64,000 bases of DNA from Chlorophyllum brunneum (taxonomy: Eukaryota > Basidiomycota > Agaricomycetes > Agaricales > Agaricaceae). The notes under the pieces are model-generated. The model saw only the letters and a list, made by a program, of their open reading frames with translations, ran no database searches and was not told where the DNA came from. Both the position numbers and the translations under genes were made by a program. Position 1 is the stretch's first letter. Each line of letters opens with the position of its first letter. The stretch covers positions 1,860,001 to 1,924,000 of the forward strand of contig OY756139.1 in assembly GCA_963576785.1 (NCBI GenBank), read 5' to 3'. Below, piece after piece: positions 11,257-22,700 of the stretch.

Positions 11257-12135
11257 CCCATCTACAGAGCCCCTTGAGGGGTCTCTTACCACCAGCCTTA
11301 GCCAATGGCAATGTAGAATCAACTTGAGCTGGAACCTGGCTATTTTTCCTGTACCAGGCCAACCAATGTAGGATTTAGTTCTCTCGAGCCAGGTGAGCAT
11401 TTTCTGATAACCGGCGGCTTTTTTCAGCACAACCCGGTACATCACCTGCTATAGCCCACAACTTCATTCAGGTACTACCCTGGAGTTGCTTCCCATTCCT
11501 CAGCAGCCGGTTTGGTATGCCTTATGGCCCAGATCCCCGTGCTTAACTGTCTGAGATCTATACCTTGCAGACACCGCTATCAGATTGGTCCTGAGGTTAT
11601 TTTAAGCCAACTTAGTCAGTATCCTCAATCTGGAGATTGGGTTATGTCTACTAACTACCAGAACTATGCCAAAGTAGACCGGGAGGGGTATCCTATCTTG
11701 GCGGCTTTTTTTAGCATGCTCCGAGTCAGACTGTTATTACAACATTCCCCTTCCTATCTCCAGCAGTGGCTTAGGTAATCCTCCCAAGTTAGGCCTCAGT
11801 ATTAGGGCACCACTACCTTTGGCCAATATTGGACTTGGGCAATACACACAGCTGGGTCGCACCATGACAGTGTGACGTCACTATGTGACTTGCTATGTGG
11901 CTGGGTGTGACAACTCCCATGCTAGCCTGTAATAACACCAAACAATGCCAAATAGGACTACACAACCTCATCCGGTGTCACCTGGGAATATTGCTAAGCA
12001 ACCACGCCTCGCACACTGGTACTTCCCATGGTTGAGAATAAATCCCCCCCCACAGGTTTCAAACCCAGGATCTCCTAGCCAAGTAGCCTGGTAGGAATTA
12101 AGCCTATACCCAAACCACTCAACCATTAGGCCGAC
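11257..12135 (-). repeat. Module D, copy 1
   Basis: 879 bp, the 5' part of chimera 1. Copies 2 and 3 (42113-43002, 57519-58407) are very similar throughout. In sense it begins with a tRNA-like head, runs through a body without a long sense ORF, and ends GTAGATGGG where LINE-B begins. The head's A-box (complement of CCACTCAACCA) and B-box (complement of GGTTTCAAACC) have drifted more than in copy 3. The last three bases, GAC, overlap the TSD. Confidence 0.8.
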
Positions 12136-13098
12136 TCAATTGGTTCTGCCAAGCGAGCTCTTGACCCGTCCATACACTCTGGTCAGGGACATTCTCTGGC
12201 TGTGTGTCGTCTTCTGTTGGAATGGTTTGGGAATTGTCCTGACCATTCCCTCACCTTCTGGTCCATTCCGTCATTGGCAAAATGATCCATTCATCAGAAG
12301 ATGCATTTATTTGCCACTGACCTTCAGTCGCTGCTGGATGCCATCCAGCAATGTCCATCGATTCACTACGCAAGCTCAACATAGCAACTGTTCAGAAGGC
12401 CTGGAAGGTTACCTTCTAGGACTCCTCTTATTGTGGTTCTAACTTCCTTGCTCTCAAGGATAGTAAGAACAAAGTTTTATAGCCAACATACCTCCATGGA
12501 GGTTCCTGGCTTCCTTCCTTTCCCTCTCAGTCCATCACAATGAGAGCAAATTGTGCCATTCTCGGGCACACTCCAACTGGCAAGTACCACTCCCGGTTCC
12601 ATCCTCTAGAGCCAATTGGCTGCGAGTCTGGGGCTCCTCTTGAGACCCACACTCATATCTTGTGCTCTTGTCCTTTGTACAAGAGATGTCATGGCCTGCT
12701 GGTCTCTATTGACCAGCTGGTAGATTTTCTTGGATGCAATCCCTTAGCATTTGCATTCAAGTCCAACACACTGCTTGTGGGAGTTGGATAATGCGATGCG
12801 GCCCCTGCTAGCTTCCCACGTCTCCAGCATGTGTAGAAGTTAATTGTGAATTGACGCATACTCTCCTTAGGGAGGGAAGGCTAGGGATTGCTCATTATTC
12901 TGGTCTAGGATTCGCATGTCCATGCATGTTTCCACAACCATTCACCCAAACTGCCTGTTGGTGGTCTAGTTCAGCCAGGGGAGAGCCCATCTTTGTATTC
13001 TACCCTCTTTGTAGCCTACATGTCACAGTAGATACAGGTGGACTGTGATCGTGCACCATCTTAAACATGTTGATTTAAAATAAAAAAAAATAAAAAAA
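12133..13098 (+). pseudogene. LINE-A ORF2 3' end and 3' UTR (A1)
   Basis: Resumes at DSIGSAKRALDPS of RNase H and carries several stops and shifts. It ends with the C-terminal knuckle region (12540-12791; HTHILCSCPLYKR) and stop near 12789. The last 300 bp are the LINE-A 3' UTR ending GTGGACTG...TTAAACATGTTGATTT plus the A-rich tail. No further gene is visible. Confidence 0.8.
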
Positions 13099-16000
13099 GG
13101 ACTTTGCTGCAGCGGAGGGCAGCCACAAACCTCCATTGAGGTAAGTGGGCTGGAGGGGCTTACCATTGTGCCCTTTGAGAGCCATAAACTGGCTTCCTGA
13201 GTAAGTAGGATCCTGGAACCAAGTGATCCAAGCATCCTGGCATGATTTGACAACCTTCTGACGAAGGGAGTCAAGGAAGGTTTGCAGACGGGAACCCACA
13301 GAGACCTGAAGCATGGTACAATACTGATGTACAGTACCATGAATGGCCCACTTCTCAGAAGAGTAGGTGTGCCAGATATGAAGGGAGTGTTTGGGGTGAC
13401 CCCCAAACCACTCCATAAGAGCATTGCACATGGCAAGTGAATGACCCTGACCAGAGTGAATGGAGGGGTCCACCACTCTCCTAGCTGAGCCAAGGGAGTC
13501 AGTGAACAGGACAATAGAGTCACAATCAGGAAGGCTGGTAGCCTTTCCAATTGCAATCCAGATAGCGTACAACTCCACATCAGGAGCTGTCACTCAACCG
13601 GCCGCATGTCTTGTCTGGAAGACACGCTGGCCTAACCAGTAGATATGGGCAGCAGAGACTGCCTGGAATTCTCCCTACAATGATAGACTAGCATCTGTGG
13701 CCATAGCAAGAACCCAAGAATTGGCATTAGCACGTTCCAAAGTGCTGTTCAGATGCCTTACATACACGGCCCTCTCATTACGAGAATGAGGAGAGTCATG
13801 GAAGGAGACCTGGGCCGCAAAGCAGTCCAGGAGACGTTGACCAGGTTGAGTCACTGCAGAGCAGGTATCAAACTGTTCAGAAAGGGATGGGAGCATGTGG
13901 ATGGCTTCCATAAGGGAACCCTTGACCTGCCTGATGAGACAGTCAGACAAGAGGGAGCTGGAGAGGGGGTGTGGGGGGGCACCCTTGGAGTTTGGACAAT
14001 CGAGGAGAGATCAGAGAGGATGGATATTGGAGAGGGTGGTGAGACAGTAGTTTGCTCTTGAAGCCAACTTCTTCAGATGGAGGTGGATGGGGATGAGGCC
14101 AGCGAGGGCTTTGGTACCACCAGAGGGGGAGGTGCAGAATGCACCAGTGATCCACAGTGCAGCCTTGTGTTGCATAGTATTGAGGGATTTGAGAAGGCCC
14201 TTACACCAAGCTTTGTCAAAATATCACAGACAAAAGCCATATGTCGCAATAGACATAATACACAACCTGAAGAGGAGCCACTTCTGCTTAGGGGTCAGAC
14301 TGCAGGAGGAGTTGCCAAGCATCCCCATCACTTTCACAGTGGAGAGGGCTTTGGTAGAGTAGTGTCGAACATATTCCTGAAAGGTACAATCGAAGTAAAA
14401 GCCCAAGTACCTCCAAAAGAACTAAGCAATGTTGAAAGCAACCATGCTTGTCTTGAGACCTTTAGCCCACCCAGCATGAACCAGGTGAGTAAGGAACAAC
14501 CCGGCATCCTTAGTAGAACATTGGCAAATACCTCTGAGTTGATGGGGATGAAAGATGTTATGCTTAATGGCATCAAACTGTATTTGGTTGGAAAGCATTT
14601 TCTCAACCAATTTTCCAAGCATGTTCAGGAGGACGATAGGCCTGAACACCTTGGGAGTAGAGTAGGAAGACTTTCCCGGTTTTGGAATAATAACTGAGAG
14701 CAATTCCTTGAAGCTGCAGGGCCAATGACCCACTGTGAGACAGGCATTGGCCAGGTGCAGAAACACTGTCAAACAATTTTTTCATTGCTGACAATGTATT
14801 TGAGGTGGGACCATATAATATGGTCTGGCCCCAGAGAGAACATATTAGAGCAGGAGGACAAAGCCTCCGAAAGCTCCAGTGCTGAAAAAGAGGCCCACTC
14901 TCTGACTGGAAGATCAGGGAGGGGGTCAAGAGCAGACATATTGCACCACCAATCAGTGGCAGAGTTGTACATTGAGTGGAGGGCATCCCAGAGGGAGTCC
15001 ATACCATGATAAGGCTGTCTGTTAAACTAGATGGCCTTGCAGGGAGGTAACTTGTGAGCCTTGACCTATTCCATAAGGTCCTAGGGCCGCTTGTTAGTAG
15101 AAGTGATCTCTTCAATCTTTGGCAGCTGTATGAGCATGCCTAAAGTCCCCCCAGTCACCATGACTACGAGAGCCCTGATACCTGGAGAAGGAGGTAGAGC
15201 ATGCCTCATCCCACCAGGGATGAGTGTAATGAGTGATCTGGATCTCCTTTGAGTAGTGAGTCCACACGTCAGAGAAGGCTTCAGCCATGGACAATGCCAA
15301 CGCATCCACTTGTTCCAGGGATTCCGGAGAGGGATGATCACGAAGGTCAGTCACCTCATCAATGATATGTCCCAAGAAGGCCTCCTCTTCATCGGAACCC
15401 TTTGGGAGGACAGATTTGATGATCCCAATGTCAATAGGAGCAATAGGAAGGGTAACGGTCAATGGGATGTGATCTGAAGTACCCTGAAGAGATAAGTCCC
15501 AATAAGGAAAAGTCCTTGATGCATTGGGAGAAGAGATAAACACCAGATTGATCACTGATGGGCAAAGATCTGGGTTGTGGGAGATGAACATTGGACCCAG
15601 GTTGGTTGGCATAACCAAATCAAGACCAAGATTGCAACTCATTTCCATGAGCTTATGAGCTGTTGTTTGATGATACAGAACCTCAGGGTCCCAGTCCAAA
15701 GAATGACAGTTAAAGTCCCCACTCATAAAGTCAAATAGGGGGAGAGCATCAACCCTCCCATGAAGGAAGTTGATGGCAGTGTGTTGATCATCTGAATAGA
15801 TGTTCAGGAAGTTGTAAGCCTTTGCATCAGTAAAGAACGTCAGTGCAAGGATATCAGGGTGATCAATGAGGTCCCTCCTCATTGATGGCCTTAGATGTTG
15901 CAACTGAGCATGAACATAAGCCATCACTCAGGGCTGGGACCCCTGGGTAGGGGGACACATCACCATGAGCCAGTCAGGGTGCTTAGGTGTGCCAGTAATG

Positions 16001-16502
16001 TCATTCTCTTCCACATCAGTGGTTGAGGGAGTGGAGCAGATGAACCTCCAGGGAGGTTCTTGGAAAAAGAGAACATCGAAATCATCTTTCAATTTCTCGA
16101 GCAGAGTGTCAATGTATACATAAGATTTAGTGACATTAAATGAAAAAACCCTAATGCCCTCCAGATGGTCCAGGTTGTTCCTAGACATAAGAGGGGTTAT
16201 GAGGGGAGATGGGAGAGCAACAATGTCTGTCATGCACCTCTCAATAACAGGCTGTCAGCCAGACCTGGTCGTGCTTGTGATTCCAGAAAGCACACTTCCT
16301 AGAATTAGCAGGATGCTCCTTCTTGCAGTTGCGGCAATGAGGAGGGTGGGAGCACAGTTGACCAGTTGGGGTGGCAGGAACTGGAGGCATAGCCTTCAGT
16401 TGCCCCTTACAACACTGTGCAAAAGTGCAATGGTTGGCACGAAAATGCAGACCACTACAGTCAGGACATGCAGGGCCATTGGCCTTGCACCAGGAAAAGG
16501 CA
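13099..16502 (-). mobile_element. LINE-B copy B1, main part: RNase H, RT remnant, endonuclease, ORF1 end
   Basis: Continues the copy that begins at 2527. Reading down the minus strand from 16502: ORF1 C-terminal knuckles (CPDCSGLHFRANHC, CRNCKKEHPANSRKC) to the ORF1 stop near 16241; endonuclease (FDVLFFQEPPWRF, GDFNCHSLDWDP, GTSDHIPLTV) through 15112; RT to MVAFNIA at 14422; a jump to YLGFYFD (14406); thumb; then RNase H (13075-13593 frame). RT from motif A through motif C is deleted at about 14420, so the catalytic centre is gone. At 16502 the sequence switches to LINE-A. Confidence 0.85.
15112..16233 (-). pseudogene. LINE-B endonuclease domain (B1)
   Basis: APE-like endonuclease that nicks target DNA to prime reverse transcription. 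Visible parts are the start FSFNVTKSYVYIDTLLEKLKDDFDVLFFQEPPWRF (catalytic Asn and Glu present), VYSDDQHTAINF-type core, GDFNCHSLDWDP, and GTSDHIPLTVTLP. A stop near 15928-15930 splits it into 15928-16233 and 15112-15927. This is the most complete LINE-B endonuclease in the window. Confidence 0.82.
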
Positions 16503-16779
16503 AGGAGGTTCTTGAATAAAGAGAATGTCAAAGTGACCTTTGAGATCCTCAAGTAGTGTGTCCAATAAATCATAATTTTTATTTAGATTCTGTTGGTACA
16601 ATCAAATACTTCGTAATTCTTAAGGTCACCTATTCATTGGCACGCTGTAGAGTACGAGGGGTGGTGAGGGGAGATCGCCATCGAAGATGGTTGTTACTCA
16701 CCTCGTGATAGAATTTCTTGATTTTCTCGGGTTCAAACCGAGCATCAAAATATTTACACTTCTTCAAGGTCGCATGGTG
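16503..16779 (-). mobile_element. LINE-A scrap spanning ORF1 end and ORF2 start
   Basis: Matches the LINE-A ORF1/ORF2 boundary seen in sense at 19640-19920 and in antisense at 46455-46735. Landmarks are GAACCTCC, the CATTGGC word of the overlapping ORFs, and the KKCKFFDA knuckle remnant. It joins LINE-B B1 at 16502 in the same orientation and meets plus-strand LINE-B B2 head to head at 16780. It has no poly(A) of its own, so it is either part of a B/A chimeric cDNA or a recombination scar. Confidence 0.7.
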
Positions 16780-17706
16780 CTCAACCTGGTCACCATCTTC
16801 TGGACCGCTTTGCAGTCCAGGTCTCCTTCCACGATTCCCCTTGTTCTTGTGATGAGAGGGCCATGCATATAAGGCATTTGAACAGCACCTTGGAATGTAC
16901 TAATGCTGATTCTCGGGTTCTTACTGTGGCGACAGACGTAAGTCTACCACTGTGGGGAGAGTTCCAGGCAGTTTCTGCTGCCCATATCTACCGGTCAGGC
17001 TGGCGTGTCTTCCAGACAAGACATGCAGCTGGTCGAGTGACAGCTCCTGATGTGGAGCTGTATGCTATCCAGATTGTGATTGGAAAGGTTACCAACCTTC
17101 CTGACTGTGACTCCATTATCTTGTTCACTGACTCCCTTGGCTCTGCCAGGAGAGCAGTGGACCCCTCTGTTCACTCTGGTCAGGCTCATTTGCTTGCCAT
17201 CTGTAATGCTCTTGTGGAGTGGTTCAAGGGTCACTCTAAATGCTCCCTTCACATCTGGTACACTTACTTGTCCAAGAAGTAGGCCATTCATGGTACCGTA
17301 CACCAGTACTGTACCAAGCTCCAGGTCATTGCGGGTTCCCATCTGCAAACCTCCCTTGACTCCCTTTATCAGAAGGTCATCAAATCCTGCCAGGACGTCT
17401 GGATCACTCGATTCCAGGATCCTACTTACTTGGGTAGCCAGTTTATGGCTCTCGAAGGGCGCAATGGTAAGTCCCTCCAGCCCACTTACCTCCATGGAGG
17501 CTCGTGGTTGCCTTCTGCTGCAGCAGAGTCCAACTCGCTGTCCGCCCACATGTGTAGAGTTATACTCAACCATGTGCCTATTGGGGCCTATAGGTCTTGA
17601 TTCTTCCAGGATGAACCATTCTGGTGTCCTTGTGGGGCTCCCTTCGAGTCTTGCATGCATATTCTTACCTTCTGTCTGAGGTTTGACTCCTCTAGGGGGT
17701 ACCCAG
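16780..17706 (+). pseudogene. LINE-B copy B2: RNase H part of ORF2
   Basis: The plus strand encodes MHIRHLNSTLE, VATDVSLPLWG, DVELYAIQIVIG and LFTDSLGSARRAVDPS, giving the RNase H acidic residues D, E and D. A TAG follows WYTYLSKK at 17281 (other copies have TGG), then the C-terminal part continues to the knuckle region. It is 5'-truncated at 16780 and interrupted at 17706 by LINE-A A2. It resumes at 23945. Confidence 0.8.
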
Positions 17707-17816
17707 TGACACTTCTTTATCCAGCACTTCCACCAGTAAACAAGTGTAAAAGTCGCTCATTGTCTCTATCGTTGTACTCACTTGCTCTGGTGTCCTAGCT
17801 CCCTAGGAACACACCC

Positions 17817-19793
17817 GTGGCCATTCTGCATGTCATTGCAACCCCCATTTGGCGGGGGGACCAGGCGCCAAGTCCCCGAGTCCCCCGACACCCTCGACAC
17901 CATCCGTGGGTCCTAATAGGACCCATCCGTCGTCAGCGCAAATCTAGTCGTACTAGAGGACCACCTGACATTCTTCAAACTCCCACCAGTAGGAGGGGTT
18001 CATGCAACCCTTCACGCGCAACCTTGCCATTGCCTGGGCCCACTGTGGAGGATTTTGGCAAGTTAGGAGGGTTCGATGAAGATCCCATAACTCCCCCTCA
18101 GGGCCCTACCCCCAGCGCACCTAGCCCTGTGCCCTCCTCCTCCAGCTCCTCGTCCCTATACTCCTGTCATCTTCTGAACACTGTCAAAAGTGTTGCAGGG
18201 GACCTCAAAGTGGCCTTGGACTTGCTGGACTTCATCTCCACCTTCCTTAACAAGACGGTGGAGAATATTGACTGGACTACCCTCCCGGGTAATTTAGTGT
18301 GCCCTCTTGTGTGATCAATTATTCGATTGTGTAAGGCTATCGATGACAGTGGATGGTCCACTGTCAAGCTTGGCTTTGGGATGCCTACCATTGGTACCAT
18401 CCTGAGCGCATCTATGGGACTGGCCCCCGCCACTCCCGCTCCCGCTCCTCCTGCCCCCTGTACTCCTCCAGTACCAAGGGCTCAAGCTGTCCCTGGGCCT
18501 CCCCCGGCTGGGCCTCCCCCCCAGGACCCAGATGTTCTGATGCCTAGTCCAGAGGGTGCTCTGAGCAGTCCTTGCCCTATTGGAATTGGACCCTCTCCTC
18601 TTGCAGGCAAGGGAACCTACCAGCGCAAGCCAGTAGCTCCTCCTGCTCCTTCTACTCCGGCCGCCAAACCAGGGAACAAGAGAATGTTCTCTGCAGTGGC
18701 TAAGGAGCCTGTCCCCCAACCGAAAGGAAAGGGGAAGGCAACTTTGGCGTCGGGGACTGTTGTGCAACTTGCACAAATGTTCCCTTCGCTTCCTCTGGAC
18801 AGAATTCTCGCCATGGGCAAGCAAGCCTCTTCTCCCAAGTCCAAAGCCGCTAAGAAGAGGCCTAGGATGACCACCGCTGGCCCCTCATGGCGCCAGTTGA
18901 TCGTTGACTTCGAGGCTACCCCCGAAGTCTCCTCTTTCCACCTTGAGACCATGGTTAACTGTGGTTTCGTAGACTCACGCCTTCATATCCAAGTAGAGTC
19001 TACCTCTGCTGAGTATGGGGGTTTCGCTCTGCATACTAACGCTGTCCCCACCCCTGCCAACCTGGAGGTTGCCAGGACGTGGATCTCGAAGGCCGTCCCT
19101 CAGGGAACTGTGTTTACAGTTGGCCTCCCTCAGTCAAAGTCCTATCTCAAGGTCATCGATGTCCCCTACTTCAGGATTGGCGAGACTCACTGGTCCTCTT
19201 TCGAGATCGAACAGATCATGAAGCACACAGCGTTTTCTGATCTCTTCACATTAATGGGACCCCCCTGTATTTCGAGGAACTCTGAGGTGTCTGATACTGC
19301 CATGGTGTACTTCAATATTCATGACTCTCAGAAGGGTCAGCGGGCAAACCTCCTCCTCAGGAAGTTGCTCCATATCGGTGGATATGCCTGTCCTATCAGG
19401 CCATCTGCAGCCTCTCTGGGGGTGTCTCTGTGCAAGCGGTGCTTCCACTGGGGCCACCCCATTCAATTCTGCAAGGCACAGGCCTTGAAATGCCCGACCT
19501 GTGGTGGTCCTCATTGTGAGGAACATCACCGGACTCTCTGTGGGCACTGCAAGGGTAACTCCAGCGTGCAGCCCCCCATCCCTCCTACACCGGCAGATGA
19601 GCCTTGTCCTCATACACCGCATTGTCTCAACTGCCGAGGTCCCCACCATACGACCTCAAAGAAGTGTAAATTCTTTGATGCTTGGTTTGAACCCGAGAAA
19701 ATCAAGAAATTCTATCACAAGATGAGTAACAACTATCTTCAACGGCAATCTCCCCTCACCAACCCTCGTACTCTACAGCTTGCCAATGAATAG
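17817..19793 (+). pseudogene. LINE-A ORF1 (gag-like, RRM plus CCHC knuckles), one stop
   Basis: A 659-codon frame broken only by TGA at 18312-18314; A4 has CGA at that codon. The N-terminus is Pro/Ser-rich. A Lys/Arg-rich patch (KAAKKRPRM, near 18840) precedes a globular part (PQSKSYLKVIDVPYF...SFEIEQIMKH) resembling the RRM-like fold of LINE ORF1 proteins. Three Cys/His knuckles follow: CKRCFHWGHPIQFC, CPTCGGPHCEEHHRTLC and CPHTPHCLNCRGPHH...KKC. The product would bind LINE RNA. The stop TAG overlaps the ORF2 start in AATGAATAG, suggesting translation by termination-reinitiation. Confidence 0.88.
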
Positions 19794-22700
19794 GCGACCT
19801 CTAGAACTACGTAGTATCCGATTGTACCAACAGAATCTTAACAAAAATTATGATTTATTGGACACATTACTTGAGGACCTCAAAGATCACTTTGATGTTC
19901 TCTTTATTCAGGAACCTCCCTGGTGGTTCATTAGATCCGCTCCCTCCACAACTTCTGTCAAGGGAGATGACGTTGTTGGCACCCCCAAGCACTCTGAGTG
20001 GCTGTGCATGGTTCAGGCCCTGGAGCCTGGCTCTGACCCATGGGTTATGACATTTGTCCATAACTGGTTGGCTTCTCTGAGACCGTCCTATCGGACAGAT
20101 CTCATCAATCACCATGACATCATGGTTCTCTCCCTCTTTTTGGGGGGCAAGACCCTGAATCTCATGAACGTCTACTCCGATTCGGAGCACACTGCAATTT
20201 GGTTCCTTTCGGACCGGGCCACTACTTTGCCCAAGCATATCTACATGGGCGGTGATTTTAATTGCCATTCCGAGTTGTGGGACCCTAATTATGGCTCCCA
20301 CTCAGGCACCTCGCAGTCTCTGATCTCCATCAGGACAGACATTGGTCTAGACCTTGCCCTTCCGGTCGAGCCTGGGCCTACTCATATTCCACACAATGGG
20401 GATCTTCGACCTTTGGTCATTGATCTGTTATTTGTTCCATCAGACCTGGCTATCTCCCATAGGGCTAGGTTGGATTACTCCCTTAGGGGTCCATCAGACC
20501 ATGTTCCATTGGTTCTGATTCTTCCAGTCGTTCCCACAATTGTGGAGACTCACAGGAAAACCCTGCTGCGTGATGGTGGCGAAGAGGTAGCGCTCTTCCT
20601 CACTGATGTTATTCGGGATCTCCACAAAGTAGCTAGACTTCTGGAACCTACTACTACTGATGAGGTCGAAGCTGCGGTTCATGCCATGGTGGAGGCCTTT
20701 TCCACTGCATGGGAAGCCCATGCAGTGGACATCATGATCACTCGCTGCTCTAAACCCTGGTGGAACCAGGAATGCCGCGAAACCTTCGGGAGATATCGTG
20801 AGACTCGTTCTCACAATGACTACTCTAATTTTAGGCATGCTAAGAAGCGCGCTAAATGCAACTTCTTTGATGCTTGCATTGAGGAGATTGCTTCTACTAA
20901 CAAGCGACCATGGGACCTTATGGAATGGGTCCAAAAGCGGAAGCTTCCACCCTGCGAGGCTATCCAGTACAATGGAGAGCCATGTCATGTGCTCCCAGAT
21001 CTCTGGGACGCACTCCACAATACCTACAACTCTGCTTCTGGCCGAGCTGTGGATATTTCCATTCTTGATCCGCTGCCAAGCCTTCTGGCTAGGGAGTGGG
21101 TCCATTTTTCAGCCTTAGAGCTGATGGATGCCCTCAGCGCATGCTCGGGTGTGTCCGCCCCGGGGCCGGACCACGTAACATGGACCCACCTCAAAGAGAT
21201 CACCGAAGACCCTGATGTCCTTCGGCTATTCATTGGAATAGCTAATGCCTGCATGTGTGTGGGTCATTGGCCATCCCATTTCAAGGACAGCTTGTCGGTT
21301 ATCATACTGAAGCCAGGCAAGCCATCCTATTCAACACCTTTGGTAAACTCATCAAGAAAATGATCTCGAATCGCCTCCAGTTTGACTCTGTCAAACATGG
21401 AGTGTTTCATCCAAATCAGCTCGGTGGTATCCGTCAGAGGTCCACTGATGATGCTGGGATGCTCCTAACCCACATCGTTCATGTGGGGTGGGCCAAGGGC
21501 CTCAAGACTAGCATTGTTGCTTTTGACATCGCTCAGTTCTTTCCTTCGCTCAACCACAATATGTTGTTGGCTATTCTGCAGAAGCAAGGATTCGACCCCT
21601 GTGTGGGGAGATTCTTTGTCTCTTACTTAGTTGGCCGCTCTATGCAGTACGCATGGGGAGACCATAAGTCTGATCTCAGACAGGCAGACGTTGGGGTAGG
21701 TCAGGGCTCTTTGCTCTCTCCTGTCCTCTCTGGCCTCTATCTTGCCCCCTTCATGAAGCTCTATGATAGGGAGGCGACCGCCCTTGGGAGTACCTTGCTC
21801 TCATATGTCGACAATGGCCTTGCCATCACCCAAGCTAAAACTTGGGAACCTAATTTGGTGTGCCTCAAGCAGGCATACCAAATTATATATCGCTTGACTA
21901 CTTTATTTGGGCTTGCCGTCGAACACGACAAGTCCGAAGTGTTTCACTTCTCCTGTAAACGGGGAGATGACAACCCACCACTGGATTTGGGATATACTCC
22001 CCATACCGGCAATATTCCGTTATGCCCTAAGACCCACTGGAGGTACTTGGGTTTTTTCTTCGATCGCGCTCTTACGTTCAAAGAGTACGTTCGACACTAT
22101 GCTACCAAGTCTCTGTCCACGGTTAAGGCCATGGGCATGCTTGGTAACTCTTTGTGAGGCCTTCTTCCTGCTCAGAAGAGGACTCTTTATCGCTCGTGCA
22201 TAGTTCCTATCGCTACATATGGGTTTCGACTCTGGTTTTATGAAGGTGCCTGCAACAAGGCCCTTCTGAAGCAACTTAACACTATGCAGTGAAAGGCTGC
22301 ACTGTGGATCACTGGTGCATTCCACACCAGCCCTACCAGAGGAGCTGAGGCCTTGGCTGGCCTCATCCCCATCCATCTTCATCTCAAGAAACTGGCTACC
22401 CATGCCGTCCACAGGATTGCCACACTTTCTGAGAATCACCCTGTTCGCTCCATTATGGGGCATCAGTATATTGGGGGATGTGCTCCACACCCAAGATCGA
22501 TCGCTCTCATAACCCCCGCTCAGGCAGTCAAGGTCAAGGGGCCAGTCGCAGAGGCAAACTCTTGTTTGCCAGAATTAACAGAGATGTTCGAGCCATTTGC
22601 GCTCGAAGCATTGCCAGGTTCTCGTCTCTTGGACCACTACGCGGTCCAGGTGACTTATAAGACATATGATGCCTCGCTCGGTGGAAACCCTGCGGGTTGT

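Larger units (their letters stand above)
9328..12132 (-). mobile_element. Chimera 1: module D fused to truncated LINE-B, 18-bp TSD
   Basis: A minus-strand unit inserted in A1. An exact 18-bp TSD, GACTCAATTGGTTCTGCC, occurs at 9310-9327 and 12133-12150. The 3' end is a LINE-B poly(A) (T run 9328-9345) with 3' UTR, RNase H and the RT thumb up to YGFCLW. At 11256/11257 the sequence switches to module D, which runs to its tRNA-like head at the other TSD copy. One poly(A), one TSD and two unrelated parts mean the joint was made before or during integration. This is the strongest evidence for LINE-driven template switching here. Confidence 0.85.
3313..13098 (+). mobile_element. LINE-A copy A1 (5'-truncated, host of two later insertions)
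   Basis: A plus-strand LINE-A present in three pieces: 3313-4155, 8152-9327 and 12133-13098. It starts in the endonuclease-RT linker, so it is 5'-truncated, and it ends in an A-rich tail (13077-13098). A degenerate 14-bp TSD surrounds the whole span (GGACTCTACTGCAG at 3299, GGACTTTGCTGCAG at 13099). It sits inside LINE-B copy B1. It was later hit by the LINE-C unit (12-bp TSD) and by the LINE-B/D chimera (18-bp TSD). Removing both insertions restores one continuous LINE-A. Confidence 0.88.

Noticed and set aside
11257..12135. Module D as the ordinary 5' UTR of LINE-B
   Set aside because: The near-complete LINE-B B3 and the inverted copy at 1-1708 have a different 5' end, and D is also joined to LINE-A.
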